64,000 nucleotides of DNA from Paratinospora sagittata (GCA_035771175.1 CM069605.1:19523788-19587787), one strand, 5' to 3'; counted from the stretch's first letter, positions 20,988 to 33,680 are shown. Program-made: numbers and translations. Notes: generated from the sequence alone by a model not told the origin.

Positions 20988-22738
20988 TGTGGTGACCCCG
21001 CACCCCGGACCACCAACCCAGCTAGGAATGGCGTGCGGAATGCCAGGGCGGGACGCCCGGCGTAGGCATCTCAAACCAGTCCTCAAGCCTCATGAGGGGG
21101 TTGAGACCCTACGAGCCTTATCCCAAACAACGACATAATATAAACAGGTACTAAGCAAAACTACCAACCGTATTAATCATCCAAGACAAGATATGCTCCA
21201 TAAAAATGAACCATAAATAAAATTGTCATAATCCCTGCAGTCCATCAAGATTGACAAAAAAATTAAGGGTACAAAAAAATCATCATATGTCCACATGGTC
21301 TATCTAACAAGTCCCAACTCACCCATACTACAATGTGGTAAGTGTTATAATTACATAGTCCAAAATATTATACATCATAATTTAAAACACAGTTCAATCA
21401 AAATGCCTCTCAATTCAAATCGAGGCCTTGGATTCTCTTGTCGGCAAGGCCCTCAAGATATGACTACTCCTTTGCCCTTATTCAGGACAAAAGGACCTGA
21501 AAGAGGAAAATGAGGGTGAGCCAACGGTGCCCAGTGAATAGAATTCAAATATGCTATCAATACTCATCAATAAATATCATGTATGCATGTCAATGTGTAG
21601 CATGATTAAAAGCTCATAACATATAGATATCAAGCATTTATAATAAGTTCGATGCAAGTAAAAGCCTATCAATTTGGATCCACAAAAATCAGCTCAATCC
21701 AACGGTGGACCGAAAAGATAAGCTTCTTTGATAAAGAAGTCTCTAATCTGACAATTTCTCCTGTCCTGCTACAAATACTTGAACTCATATGACTATATAA
21801 CACAAAATACTTAACCCACCAACATCTTAACCGTTCATAATGCATAAAGCTCAGTTGTGAACCACATTATCAAATATCATATCCATCCAACAGTAGATTT
21901 AGGAGATCTATAAGTTTGATCTAAACTGCGCGAAACATTCAAACTTTCCGACCAGCTTTGTTTTGAAGGTTATATCTTTCAAACGAAATATCCAATCAAG
22001 ATCTCCACCAATAGAATGAATACCCATATGATACGAACTGTCTGACAAAGTTTGAGCTCAATCTGACCATATACCACCAAGATCCAGCTCTTTGATGAAA
22101 ACGTTGCTGAGACTTCCCTCAAAGCAACTTCCTCTTTTTTTCTCTTCTTCTTTCCTTTTTCTTCTTTCACCTCACTCTCTAGGACTTCCTTGGAAAAGAG
22201 AAGTGAGCATGGGACACTTGTCCACTTTCATGCACCAACTTGACATGTGTTGGTCTCATGCACCAACTTGACATGTTTTGGTCTCATGCACCAACTTGAC
22301 ATGTGTTGGAGAAGAGAAATGGGGCATGGGACACTTGTCAATTCTCATGCACCAATTTGACATGTGTTGGTCTCATACTACCCATACCAATCACATGTAC
22401 TTCAACCAATCTTATGCTTGCATGTATTTTAAATGTCCAATCCATCTAATACACCAAATTTTGTATTCTCATTTATCCTTTTATTCAATCAATCATAACC
22501 CATATCAATTCATGGTTTAATGGGCCCATGCATAAATAATAACATATGCATTATACTTTAATTTAACATGACCCATATACAATTTATAATGCACATATTT
22601 ATATACATTATCAAGCATCAAATATACAAACATTAAACAACCATCAAACAAACACCAAACATATCAAGGCAACACATAGAGTTTGGGCAAAATGCAATTG
22701 GGTTATGGGCTAGATGAAATAATTTTCGGGGCGTCACA
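20988..22738 (-). mobile_element. Solo LTR in Athila1 gag
   Basis: The segment starts TGTGGTGACC and ends GGGGCGTCACA, 1751 bp, flanked by the perfect duplication TCTTC (20983-20987 and 22739-22743). Read on the minus strand it begins TGTGACGCCCCGAAAA and ends GGGGTCACCACA, the style of gypsy LTRs, so minus is the likely direction. The host gag frame closes again when it is taken out. The family is not one of the others in this window. It contains a set of 28-bp tandem repeats. Confidence 0.85.
22228..22371. repeat. 28-bp tandem repeat in the solo LTR
   Basis: The unit TCATGCACCAACTTGACATG+TGTTGGTC stands at 22228, 22256 and 22284 and again at 22344. The sequence before the first unit (GCATGGGACACTTGTC) also recurs before the fourth, so a segment of about 117 bp was duplicated after the 28-bp expansion. 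Each unit has CCAAC...GTTGG and can fold back. Confidence 0.75.
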
Positions 22739-24252
22739 TCTTCCATAGCATTCATTGTAGCAACAAGTTCAGTTCCTCAAGGTTTTGGTGGTCAAGAAGA
22801 GCAAGTACAGTTTGTGAACAACAGATTGTACAACTATAGAGCCAACCAAGACAACTATAGAAAGAACCAAGGTGGGACTCAAGTGCCAAATCAGTACCAT
22901 CCGGGGGTTAGGAATCATAAAAATTTTTCCTATTATAATAGTAATAATGTGTTGCAACCACCGGGGTTCAACTCACAAGTACCAGAGAAGAAGTCTCCAC
23001 TTAAAGATATTTTAGCCAAGTTCATTGGAGAGACATCCAACAAGTTTGAGAAGACTGAGTCTAGGGTTAACAACAATGAGACTCATATGGGCAACATGTC
23101 TGCTTCAATCAAGAGCTTGTAAGTACAAATTGGGCAGATTGCTTCTTTAATCAATGGCCAACAAATAAGCTCCTTCCCAAGCAACACAGAGGTGAACCTA
23201 AAGGAGCAATGCAAGGCTATCAAATTCAGAAGTGGAATAGGAGTAGAAAGTGATCCTTTACCAAGCAGTGTAAAGCCTACCACTTCTTCATCATCTAGTC
23301 CATCACCATCCTCACATGGCCAAGAAGATGTTCAAGAAGAAGTTGAAGAGGAAAGTCTACAGAAAGGCAAAGGAGTTGCCTATGAGAAAGAAAAAGAGGT
23401 GAAGAAAGATGACTATGTACTGGGTCATATCACATTTTCGGACAATCCGCCTATTCTTAAGAACCCCATTCCGTGTCCTCAACATTTTGCAAAGAAAAAG
23501 CTTGATGAACGGTTTGCAAAATATTTGGATATTTTTAAGAAGATTCACATCAACATTCCTTTTGCAGATGCTTTCGAGCAAATGCCCAACTATGCCAAGT
23601 TCATGAAGGATGTGATGTCTAAGAAGAGGAAGCTGGAGGAGTTTGAAACTGTCAAACTCACTGAGGAACGCAGTGCTATTCTGCAGAAGAAGTTGCCCTA
23701 GAAGCTCAAAGATCCAGGGACTTTTACTATTCTTTATGTAATTGGTACTTCTTTTGATAAAGTTTTGTGTGATCTTGGTGCTAGCATTAACTTAATGCCC
23801 TTGTTTGTTTTCAAGAAGCTCGGGTTGGGTGAAGTGAAGCCAATCACAATATCATTGCAATTAGCAGATCGGTCTATCACATATCCAAGAGGCATTATTG
23901 AAGATGTATTGAAAGTGGACAAGTTTATCTTTCCCGTTGATTTTGTAGTACTTGATATGGAGGAAGATGATGAGATTTCACTCATTATTGGAAAACCTTT
24001 CCTTGTTACTGGTCGAGCCTTAATTGATGTGCATAAGGGAGAACTCACTTTGAGAGTTAATGATGAAGAGGTTGTCTTCAATATCTACAAATCCTTACGA
24101 TTTCTAGCAGAAAAGAGCTTGTCTTATAAAGTGAACATTGTTGAGATATGTATTCAGGAGGTAAGAATGAAGACAACATTAGTAGACCCCTTGGAGAGAT
24201 TTTTGGTGCATTCACTAGTAGATGGGACAGATGATGGTGTTGAAGAAAAATA
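22739..24252 (+). pseudogene. Athila1 gag C-terminus and protease
   Basis: The gag tail shows YNYRANQDNYRKNQ, QYHPGVRNHKNFSY and LQPPGF. A segment follows that ends IPFADAFEQMPNYAKFMKDV, then LEEFETVKLTEE, conserved in all Athila copies here. The aspartic protease part has LCDLGASINLMPL, with the catalytic Asp in DLGA, then LADRSITYPRGIIEDVL and the flap region IIGKPFLVTGRALIDV. In-frame stops lie at 23120 and 23699 (LP*KLKDP). The protease would cut the Gag-Pol polyprotein. The gene runs on towards AKFENI, where LTR A is inserted; the next part is at 37663. Confidence 0.85.
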
Positions 24253-24313
24253 AATCACAATGGCTTTGGATTTGCAAACAGTTCAGTCTTCTCAAGCTAA
24301 GTTTGAAAATATC

Positions 24314-25958
24314 TGTAGCACCCGTACCTTTGGATGATGTCATTTTGATCAGTAGAGTATTCGTATGTGTATACGTATTTGATGCTCGATGAGCGTAGGT
24401 TCGAGTGTCTTTGCATGATTTTAGGTCATAGAGAGTGCGCATAATGTTTCGGAACCATCGGAGACCCGTTCGACGTCAAAACATGTCAAAAACGGTGTTT
24501 TGGATCGGTGGAGCTCACTCCATGGAGGAAGAAGTTTTTGTCACTGATTACATCAATGTCTTGATCTCCTAGATCCATGGCTCGATTGATCTGAAATTCT
24601 GTCAGCTTATTCTTCTCTGATATATCTTCATTATGAACAGTGAAGATCTTGATCGGAGTTATCTACTATGAGATATAAGACTCAGAACATTGTTTCTCAG
24701 ATTTGCAGATTTTCTTGCGTAGTTTTGATCATACAATTGGATCTCGCAATTCCACCGTTGATTGAGTTGAATGTTTACCAAAATATTGGTAACTGACTCA
24801 TAAGACTTTTGAATGGTTACGATGTTAATTTGATGAGTAGTTTGTAAGAAATGAATTATCTAAGTGCAAGTAATTGCTGCAGGAAAATCTATTTTTGGCG
24901 ATTTTCATGTGGGCCCATTTTTTTTCTACAAAAGCAACCACACTCTAATTTTTGGCACACTTGCTCATTTTTCACTTTGAAGAGAGGGAAAGGAGCTTGG
25001 TGAAGAGGAAAAGAAGGGGAGAGGAGACAGGAGAGAGAAAGGATAGGGTTTGGTGTATTTTTGCCCAAAATCCCTCCAAGGTATATCATTCTCTCTCATT
25101 TTCTTCATTCTATCTCTTTCATGTGTGTTTGCAAGCTTAATTTTGACCTAGGGTTTGTATGAATCTTGAAATTTAAGGGAGTGGTAAAAAAACAATGTTG
25201 GACTTAGGTCTTGAATTTGAGATATATTAATTTGGAGGATGTTAGGAGTCCATAAATGGTGAAACCCCCAATTTTTAACAAGAAATTGGAGGGGTAACTA
25301 TGGATAGGATTTTGGACTTGGGGTTTCCTATTCAACTTGCATGTGATTTATGTGGATTACATGGGTAAATGTGGAGGTATGTAACTCCAATTTATTGATC
25401 TTGATTAGTGGATAACCCTAGTGTAGTGTAATTTTGGTATAGGCCATGTAATTTGGGGATTTGCTCAAATTGGGGCTTTTGACCTAAACCAAGTCAATTG
25501 ATTAAATTGACTTGGGAATTGTCTAATTGGACCCAAATTGAATGAAATTATGGGTTGAGAATGGTTGGACATGTGTTAGAATTGAATGACCTAGTTCAAT
25601 TTGGCTCTATGCCTATTGTAGAGATTTTTTCCCAAATTGGGGGCATATGCTATGTATTGGCTTGAATTGGGGATTTTGACCTAGACTTGGTCAAATAATT
25701 AAATTGACATGAAATTAGTCTAATTGACCCTAAGTATGATTGAATGCCTAGTATTATAGTGGTTGGATCATGGGGATCAACCTAATGCATTCATTTGGGT
25801 TAAATGTGGGTTAAGGTAGTATTAAATAGTTAAATTGAGCAATATGGAATTGGCTCATATGTTAGACTATTTTAGAATCTTAATTGGCTTTTGATTTGGG
25901 TTTAAACATGGTGGTTTAACATACTTTAAGGCTAATTTTCAGTTTTGGTAAACCATGT
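24314..25958 (+). mobile_element. LTR A (solo chromovirus LTR), left part
   Basis: It starts TGTAGCACCCGTACC and follows the U3 and R of element B's LTR. Visible parts are GAGTGTCTTTGCATGATTTT, GACCCGTTCGACGTCAAAAC, a GGAGCTCACTCC dyad at about 24509, an A-rich promoter version (TCTACAAAAGCAACC), and the CAAGTCAATT...AATTGACTTG stem at 25490-25514. It is cut by element B, whose target copy CATGT (25954-25958) is LTR A sequence. The left flank ATATC corresponds to TTATC after the right part. The LTR is more diverged from B's LTRs than these are from each other. Confidence 0.85.
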
Positions 25959-28794
25959 TGTAGCACCCGTGCCTTTAGGTGACGTCATTTTGACCCATAG
26001 TGTACTCGATACGTATTCGTATACGAATGTGTATATGTATTTTGATGCTCGAAGTACGTAAGTTCGAGTGTCTTTGCATGATTTTAGATCATAAAGGGTG
26101 CGCATGAAATCTCGGAACCATCGAAGACCCGTTCGACGTCAAAACATTTCAAAAACGATGTTTTGGATCCAGTGGAGCTTTCTCCATGGAGGAAGAAATT
26201 TCTGTCACAACTTACATCAATGGTTTGATCTCCTAGATCCGTTGTCTGATTGGGCTAAAATTTTGTCCGCTCATTCTTATATGATAGATCTTCATTATGA
26301 TCGGTGAAGATCTTGATTGGAGTTACCTACTTTGAGTTATAAGACCCAAAACACTGTTTCCCAGATTCTGGGATTTTCTTACGCAGTTTTGATCAAACAG
26401 TTAGATCTCACAATCCCACCGTTGGATTGAGCCTAAAGTTTACCAGAATGTTGATAACTTACTCATTCAATGTTTGAACGGTTACGATGTTAAAATCGTG
26501 CGTATTTTGTAAGAAATGGACTATCTAAGTACAGGAAATCTGGGTTTTTGATAGTTTTGGCAACTTTTAGTTGTGGGCCTAAGCTTATCTATTTAAGCAA
26601 CCAAAACGGGATTTTAGGCTCATTTGCTCATTTCTCAGCCAGGAAAGAGAGAAAGGAGCTGGAGAGGAAAAAAGGAGAGGAAAGTTAGGGTTTGGTGATT
26701 TCTTGCTCAAGAACACCTAAGGTTTGTATTTTTCCTCAATTTCTTCCTTGAATCTCTCTATTAGTTGCATGATAGCTTTATTTTGAGCATGAGGGTTTTA
26801 TTTTGACGCATGCATTGTGATGAACTTTGGATGGGTGGAAGACCAAAGTTGAAGTTGAGTCTTGCATGTCACATATGTGTGATTAGAGAGTGTAAGGAGT
26901 ACACTAATGGTGAAAGCCCCAATTTCTAGCAAGAAATTGGAAGGTTTAGTTCAAATGACCTATACTTAGTTTATGGCCTTAGACTTTTTCAAAATGTTTG
27001 AATGTCAACTATGTTGATCTAGTGGCCATTGTGGATGATTCCATGTTGCAAGAGCAGTAAAATTCATGGTTGAACATGGTGGCCTAGTGTAAAATTGGCA
27101 ATATGGCATATGTATGAAAATTTCCAGATTTGGGGCTTTTGATACTCTTGATATAAAATCTGGAAAATTATGCAATGTAGGTCTAATTGGACATGATTAG
27201 AGTTGTTTGATGATTGAATTCAGTGGGTTCACATAATGGACACCCTAAGGTTGAAAAATTTTGATCTAGGCTAAGTATTTGACATTTTTCATGTACTTTG
27301 ACAATTTTGCATGTAATTTGGGGATTTTGCCCAAATTGGGAGTTTTCACCCAAAGCAAGTCAATTTATGAAATTGACTTGGGGATTGTTTAATTGGACCC
27401 AAATTAAGTAGAATCATGGGTTTAAAATGTTAGAACCTATGTTAAATTGATATGACATAGTTCATTTTGACCTTATGGTTTATATTGGCCTAATTGGGGA
27501 TTTTGACCAAGACTTAGTCAATTGATGAAATTGACTTGATGTATAGTCTAATTGACCCTAATTATAATTGAATTTCATGTATATTAGTGGTTGGATCATG
27601 GGATCACCCTATTACATTCAATTTAGGTCAATCTTAGTTTAATTGAGTCTAAATGATCAAGTTGGGCAATATGGAAATTGGCTCAAGGGGGTAATCAATT
27701 TAGAATCTAATTGACTTTAGATTGAGTTTGAACATGGGGTTTTGACACACTTTATGACTGATTTTTAGTTGTGTGAACCATGTTATTTCCAGGTCTTGTG
27801 ATTGATCTTGAACCCGTTTAGTCAATTGGAGAGTTTTGGCAATTGGATTGGCTAGACTTAGCCAATCAAGTGTGAGTGTTCTTTTACTTTTGGATTATTT
27901 ATATGTGGCATTTAATTATAGAAATGTTTTAAATGGTTATGTATAATGGTATGCATGTTTTAATATTCCATGAAATACATTTGAGCATAATTCATTGGGA
28001 TGACAATTTGGGTTGAGGCTCCTAGCGGCGATCCCAGTTGTGTACCTGGCAGAGGGTTTTATGCCTTGTGTATGGGTAGGTTAGTTTAAACTAATCCTAC
28101 GTGCTGCACAACCCCATAAACCCTATTAGAATACGGGTATTGTGTGTGTGTTCGGGCGCTGTGTGTCGCGCACCAGGCCTTGAAACCCCCATACTCAGGA
28201 GGTGTTAGGTTTGCATGAGCATGACTACAAAATGTTATGCATCGTCTTATGTATGACTTGATGCATTATGTTAGCATGTGTGTAATATATTTCGTCATCA
28301 TGACATTTCAACTGTTTTATGATCTTATCATGTTTTATAAATGCACGTATATGCCACTTGTAAATAACATTCACTGAGCTGGCTATAGCTCACACCTCAC
28401 CATCTTCTTTCAGGATCTGATAGAAAAGGAAAAGGGAAGGCTTGACTGCGGAGCGTCCATTGTTTTTGTTTCATGTAGGTGTTGTACATTTAGTTTTGTA
28501 TTTTGATAATTACGTACATGATAACACCTAGTAATTGTATATTTAACACATATTTGGGATGTGTTGGCTTTTGTATCATTTTGAAGACTCTGGAATTTTA
28601 TGTTTGTAAAACTTTGGAGAAGTAATATTTTATTTCATTATGATCATGATAGTTGGTTGTTAATGATGTACTTTTATTTCTTTTTGGGGATTCGTATATG
28701 TATTTTAGGCTGACGGGACGTCGGGTGTACCGACGGAGGGTATACTCGGAGGTTCCCGTGCCAGTCATGACGTCACATATAGTGGGTCGTGACA
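25959..28794 (+). mobile_element. Element B 5' LTR
   Basis: TGTAGCACCCGTGCC ... GGGTCGTGACA, 2836 bp. TGACGTCA palindromes stand at 25980-25987 and 28768-28775, close to both ends. A TATA-like box, TATTTAAG, is at 26590-26597, followed by an AG-rich leader. GGAGCTTTCTCC lies in U3 (about 26174). Compared with the 3' LTR it lacks about 35 bp after GGCTCCTAG (28017), a loss between short repeats, and has some changes around 26465 and 26535. Confidence 0.95.
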
Positions 28795-28798
28795 ACTA

Positions 28799-28811
28799 TG
28801 GTATCAGAGAT
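28799..28811 (+). promoter_or_regulatory. Element B primer-binding site
   Basis: TGGTATCAGAGAT, four bases after the LTR, matches the 3' end of initiator tRNA-Met (TGGTATCAGAGC) except at the end. Confidence 0.85.
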
Positions 28812-28992
28812 AGTGTTTTAGGTTTAAAATCCCTAAAAGAATAAAAGACTTAAATGATATTATGATTGTCTTTATGAGTATGATTATGGGTAGTTATCTT
28901 AGGGGTAACTTTTCCTGGATTGTGATCCTGATTGAGCTCTTCCTTATTGTGAATTTCAGATATTTACAAGAGAAGAAAAAACAGGATCAGCC

Positions 28993-31851
28993 ATGGACCC
29001 AGAGGAACGCCTTAGGCGTATAGAGGCAGTCTTAGAGGCCACTCAGCAGCAGCAGGCCCAGATTCTCGAGTTGCTAGGCCGTACACAGGGTGTTAGGCCA
29101 CCACTGCAGAATGATGTGGCAGCGGCTGTAGAGCACAGTAGTGTGGCAACAGTAGTAGGGGATCAGGCAGAGCAGGCAGGACCAGCTAGGGTCCAGCATG
29201 TCGTAGCTGGGGAGACTGAGGCTGAGCGGGCAGAGAAGGACCGCTATGAGAGGGTTATGAAAGCCTTCCAGTTTCGGGATCCTGCTGAGTTTCCGGGAGG
29301 TCTTGATTTAGAGCTTGCTGAGGGATGGTTGACTCGGATGGAGACCATATTCAGTGATATGAGGGCGCTTGAGCATGATAAGGTCAAGCTTGCCAGGTTT
29401 AAGCTGATTGGCAAGGCTAACAAATGGTGGGAACGAGTGGAGCGTCTCGAGGGCGAGGTTCAGACTTGGACTAGATTCAAAGAGTTGTTCTTTGTAGAGT
29501 TCTATCGACGGGCCGAGAGGGATCAACGTCGGATCCAGTTTCTACATCTGACCCAGGGCAACATGTCAGTGAGAGAGTACGAACAAGAGTTTAACAGGTT
29601 GGCACTCTTCGCTCCAGAGATGGTTTCTACCGATGAGCTGAGGATGCAGAGGATACGGGATGGTTTCAGAGGCCGTATCCGTGAGGGTTTGGCACTAGCT
29701 GGCGTGCAGACCTATGCGCAGGCTATTGGGCAGGCCGCAGATTTTGAGGCCGCAGAGGCCAATTCTCGGATGAGGTTACCTGCAGCAATCCAGGCGCCCG
29801 CAGCTCCTACAGTTCAGACTCAGCAGGCAGGGTCAGAGGCACAGTATTTTAGTGGCAGGAGAGGCCGACGTAATAAGAGGCCAAGATTCAGCGGCAGTGG
29901 ATATGAGGCATCTGTAGCCTCCGCTCCAGTATCAGTGGTACCACCAGCTGCAGGCCAGAGTGTTCAGATTTCTGGTCGATTCCAGCAGCAACAACAGAGT
30001 TTTGTCAAATCTGGTGGACAGGAGACAGCCGGGGCAGAGTGGCAGGTTGTATCTTCTGCACCTAGAGTACCGTGGCCTATTGTGTGTTATGGTTGCGGGA
30101 TTCCAGGGCATAAGAGGAACCAATGTCCACAGAGGATGCCTTTTGGTAAGTTTAGACCTACAACTGCACCTACCAGAGAGCAGGCCAGAGCAGTTCCGCA
30201 GGCAGATCCTGAGGCTAACAAGCAACTAATAGAAGGTACAATCAGCATTTGCAATTCTTTGATGTATGTCTTGATTGATGCTGGTTCTACTCTGTCATTT
30301 ATTTCTGGTGGTGTAGTAGATAGATTGAGATTGTCTACTGTTAGGACTAGTAAGCCGTTGATTTTGAGTACGGCGGCCGGTGAGAGAATTTATCCTAATA
30401 TGGTATGTGTGGGATGCATTGTGAGATTCGAGGACCATGAGATGTCTGTTGACCTTAGAGTCTTAGAGTTCCTAGAGTTTGATGCCATTTTGGGTATGGA
30501 TTGGCTAGTAGCATATCACGCTCACATTGATTGCTTCGGCAAGAGGGTTATCTTTCAGATACCCGGAGAACCAGTCTTCGTCTTTCGAGGCAGGACTGCA
30601 TCGAGACCACCTACCCAGGCTAGATTAGCCACTGATGATGAGGTTGCTACGATGGTGGGTTTGGCGCCAGTGGATGATGTGGATCAGAGTATTCAGCTAG
30701 CAGACATTCCTGTAGTCTGCGAGTACCCAGAGGTTTTTCCTGATGAGTTACTTGGCTTGCCGCCTAGGCGAGAGGTAGACTTTATCATTGAGCTGATGCC
30801 CGACACTAAACCCATTTCCATTCCACCGTATCGTATGGCACCGAAAGAGCTGAATGAACTCAGAGCCCAACTTGATGAGCTGATGGACAAGGGATTTATT
30901 TCCCCTAGCATGTCACCTTGGGGAGCACCTGTGTTGTTCGTCAAGAAAAAGGACGGGAGTCTTCGTTTGTGTATAGACTACCGTCAGCTGAATAAGGTGA
31001 CTGTTAAGAACAAGTATCCACTTCCTCGTATTGATGACTTGTTTGATCAATTAATTGGGGCCAAGTTCTTTTCAAAGATTGACTTGAGGTCTGGGTACCA
31101 TCAATTAAGGATAAGAGATGATGATGTGCCAAAAACTGCTTTTCGGACGAGGTATGGACATTACGAGTTTCTGTTGATGCCCTTCGGGTTGACTAATGCA
31201 CCAGCTATGTTCATGGATCTGATGCAGAGAGTGTTCAGGCCGTACCTTGACCAGTTCATTATAGTCTTCATCGATGATATCCTAGTATATTCTAAGACAA
31301 GTGAGGATCATGAACGTCATCTCAGAGTTACTTTGCAGACATTGTTGGAGCATAAGCTGTATGCCAAGCTGAGCAAGTGTGATTTCTGGATGACTGAGGT
31401 GAAATTCTTGGGTCATGTGGTTAGTGTAGAGGGTATTTTTGTTAATTCTGCTAAGGTTGAGGCAATCATTGATTGGCCAAGACCTACCACAGTGACCGAG
31501 ATTCGTAGCTTTCTGGGTTTGGCTGGCTATTACAGGAAGTTCGTGAAGGACTTTTCCAAGATATCCGCGTCGATAACTAAGCTGACTCAGAAGAACGTGG
31601 CCTTCACGTGGTCAGATGCCTGTGAGAAAGCTTTCAGTGAGTTGAAAAAGAGGTTAACCACAGCTCCAGTGTTGATTCTTCCAGAGCCTGGGAAAGAGTT
31701 GGTGATTTATACTGATGCATCACTCTTAGGTCTGGGATGTGTACTGATGCAAGAGGGTCGAGTGGTTGCATATGCATCTAGACAGCTTAAGGTGCATGAG
31801 CACAACTACCTTGTGCATGATTTGAGCTGGCCGCTATTGTATTTGCACTGA
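28993..31851 (+). CDS. Element B Gag-Pol, gag to RNase H (952 residues)
   Basis: ATG at 28993 starts [16 protein letters not shown]. Gag domain: about residues 95-230 ([28 protein letters not shown]). CCHC zinc knuckle: residues 365-378 ([14 protein letters not shown]). Protease: catalytic motif DAGST at 429. Reverse transcriptase: about 630-800, with [31 protein letters not shown] and the active site FIDD (759-762). RNase H: about 900 onwards ([20 protein letters not shown]). The gene is open from gag to RNase H. A single base is missing in the codons around 31820, after LVHD, and translation ends at 31851; the rest of RNase H and the integrase are in another frame. Codon use and GC are higher than in the surroundings, as expected for a young copy. 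Confidence 0.9.
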   Translation: MDPEERLRRIEAVLEATQQQQAQILELLGRTQGVRPPLQNDVAAAVEHSSVATVVGDQAEQAGPARVQHVVAGETEAERAEKDRYERVMKAFQFRDPAEFPGGLDLELAEGWLTRMETIFSDMRALEHDKVKLARFKLIGKANKWWERVERLEGEVQTWTRFKELFFVEFYRRAERDQRRIQFLHLTQGNMSVREYEQEFNRLALFAPEMVSTDELRMQRIRDGFRGRIREGLALAGVQTYAQAIGQAADFEAAEANSRMRLPAAIQAPAAPTVQTQQAGSEAQYFSGRRGRRNKRPRFSGSGYEASVASAPVSVVPPAAGQSVQISGRFQQQQQSFVKSGGQETAGAEWQVVSSAPRVPWPIVCYGCGIPGHKRNQCPQRMPFGKFRPTTAPTREQARAVPQADPEANKQLIEGTISICNSLMYVLIDAGSTLSFISGGVVDRLRLSTVRTSKPLILSTAAGERIYPNMVCVGCIVRFEDHEMSVDLRVLEFLEFDAILGMDWLVAYHAHIDCFGKRVIFQIPGEPVFVFRGRTASRPPTQARLATDDEVATMVGLAPVDDVDQSIQLADIPVVCEYPEVFPDELLGLPPRREVDFIIELMPDTKPISIPPYRMAPKELNELRAQLDELMDKGFISPSMSPWGAPVLFVKKKDGSLRLCIDYRQLNKVTVKNKYPLPRIDDLFDQLIGAKFFSKIDLRSGYHQLRIRDDDVPKTAFRTRYGHYEFLLMPFGLTNAPAMFMDLMQRVFRPYLDQFIIVFIDDILVYSKTSEDHERHLRVTLQTLLEHKLYAKLSKCDFWMTEVKFLGHVVSVEGIFVNSAKVEAIIDWPRPTTVTEIRSFLGLAGYYRKFVKDFSKISASITKLTQKNVAFTWSDACEKAFSELKKRLTTAPVLILPEPGKELVIYTDASLLGLGCVLMQEGRVVAYASRQLKVHEHNYLVHDLSWPLLYLH

Positions 31852-31991
31852 AGCTATGGAGGCACTACCTTTATGGTGAGAGGTTCACTTTGTTTTCTGA
31901 TCACAAGAGTTTGAAGTACCTCTTTGATCAGAAGGAGCTGAATATGCGGCAGAGGAGATGACTCGAGTTACTAAAGGATTATGATTTCTCT

Positions 31992-33635
31992 TTGCAGTAT
32001 CATCCTGGCAAAGCCAATGTTGTGGCTGATGCTTTGAGCCGTAGGCGAGCAGGGACTCAGGTGGTTGTTTTTCAGATGGCCCAGCAGTGGCATTTACTTG
32101 AGAGAGTGACTATGATGAGTATACTCTCAAACGCACCACTTACTGAGATATGTGCTCAGATACACGTGCAGCTTGCGGATGCCCATATTCCGAGGGTTAG
32201 ATATTTACAGGAACATTGTCCAGATTATGACATGTACCATGGATACGCAGACAGTGTTGACCAGGCCGATTGGCAGATTGGTCCAGATGATGTCTTGCGG
32301 TATAGAGGGAGACTATGGATCCCATATGATGCTGAGTTGCGTGCTGAGATACTTCGAGAGGCTCACAGGTCTCAATATACTGTTCATCCAGGGGCTACCA
32401 AGATGTACCATGACATGAAGAGATCTGTATGGTGGCACGGGATGAAGAAGAGTATTGCTGAGTATGTGCAGAGATGTGAGGTGTGTCAGCAGGTTAAGGC
32501 TGAACACCGGAAGCCTGGAGGTCAGATGCAACCATTGCCCATACCCGAGTGGAAATGGGAACACATCACAATGGATTTCATCATGGGATTGCCGAGGTCT
32601 CAGGGCAGATTTGATGCCATTTGGGTTGTGGTCGATAGATTGACCAAGAGTGCGCACTTCTTTCCTATGAGCGCCAGGGACTCTGTGGATAGACTGAGCA
32701 GATTATATGTGAGAGAGATCGTGAGATTGCATGGAGTGCCCTTGTCTATCGTGTCGGATCGAGATCCACAATTTACATCGAGGTTTTGGCAGGCCTTGCA
32801 GACTCGATTTGGGACCCGCCACCGACTCAGTACAACATTTCATCCTCAGACGGACGGTCAGTCTGAGAGAGTGATTCAGATGCTGGAGGATATGCTCAGG
32901 TCTTGCATTTTAGAGTTCGGTGGTGGCTGGGGTGAGCATTTGCCCTTGTGTGAATTTGCTTACAACAACAGTTATCAGGCTAGCATCGGTATGGCACCGT
33001 ATGAGGCTTTGTATGGAAGACCCTGTAGATCTCCAGCTTGTTGGTACGAGGTGGGTGATACGCAGCTATGGGGCCCTGATGCAGTTGTTGAGCAGACTGA
33101 GAAAGTCAAGCTGATTCGGCAGAGGCTGAAGTCAGCTCAGGACAGGCAAGAAAGTTATTACGGTAACCGACATCCGTTAGAGTTTGCTGTGAGAGATCTA
33201 GTTTTGCTTAAGGTCTCGCCACTCAAAAGACAGATGAGGTTCGGTGTCAGGGGGAAACTTGCCCCTAGGTTTATTGGGCCATTCCGGATTGTTGAGAGGA
33301 TTGGACCAGTAGCGTACAGGTTGGCTCTACCTTCTCAGCTCGAGGGTGTTCATGATGTATTCCACGTATCGATGCTGAGGAAATTTAATGAAGATCCATT
33401 GAAGGAGTCTTATCCCGATCCAGCTCATGTGCTTGATGTGAGTCATCTGCAAGTTGGGGAGGATACGACTTATGAGGAGTTGCCTATTCAGATTATGGCT
33501 CGTAGGGTTCAGAAATTGAGAAATAAGGAAATCCCGCTTGTGCGCGTCAGATGGCAATTCCACGATAATGAAGAGCAAACCTGGGAGCGCGAGGACCTGA
33601 TGAGAAAGCAATTCCCCGACCTCTTTGCCGACTGA
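31992..33635 (+). CDS. Element B Pol, integrase and chromodomain (547 residues)
   Basis: This is the continuation of gag-pol after the frameshift at about 31820; a TGA at about 31959, within the RNase H tail (tryptophan codon in relatives), separates the two pieces. ATG at 31992 is only the first in frame (MQYHPGKANVVADALSRR). Integrase: HHCC zinc finger about residues 125-165 (HRSQYTVH ... CEVCQ). Catalytic triad: D in TMDFIMG (about 193), D in SDRDPQF (about 255), E in SERV (about 291). C-terminal chromodomain: about 488-547, with VRVRWQFHDNEEQTWEREDL. The chromodomain of this group binds histone marks and directs insertion to heterochromatin. Integrase itself appears undamaged. Confidence 0.9.
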   Translation: MQYHPGKANVVADALSRRRAGTQVVVFQMAQQWHLLERVTMMSILSNAPLTEICAQIHVQLADAHIPRVRYLQEHCPDYDMYHGYADSVDQADWQIGPDDVLRYRGRLWIPYDAELRAEILREAHRSQYTVHPGATKMYHDMKRSVWWHGMKKSIAEYVQRCEVCQQVKAEHRKPGGQMQPLPIPEWKWEHITMDFIMGLPRSQGRFDAIWVVVDRLTKSAHFFPMSARDSVDRLSRLYVREIVRLHGVPLSIVSDRDPQFTSRFWQALQTRFGTRHRLSTTFHPQTDGQSERVIQMLEDMLRSCILEFGGGWGEHLPLCEFAYNNSYQASIGMAPYEALYGRPCRSPACWYEVGDTQLWGPDAVVEQTEKVKLIRQRLKSAQDRQESYYGNRHPLEFAVRDLVLLKVSPLKRQMRFGVRGKLAPRFIGPFRIVERIGPVAYRLALPSQLEGVHDVFHVSMLRKFNEDPLKESYPDPAHVLDVSHLQVGEDTTYEELPIQIMARRVQKLRNKEIPLVRVRWQFHDNEEQTWEREDLMRKQFPDLFAD

Positions 33636-33680
33636 GGTTAGTTCTCTTGCTTTTATTTTTTAGGACAAAAATATTCCTAA

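Noticed and set aside
26098..26307. ORF of about 69 codons repeated at 33832-34041
   Set aside because: It repeats only because it lies in both LTRs of element B; LTR A and the solo LTR do not keep it open.
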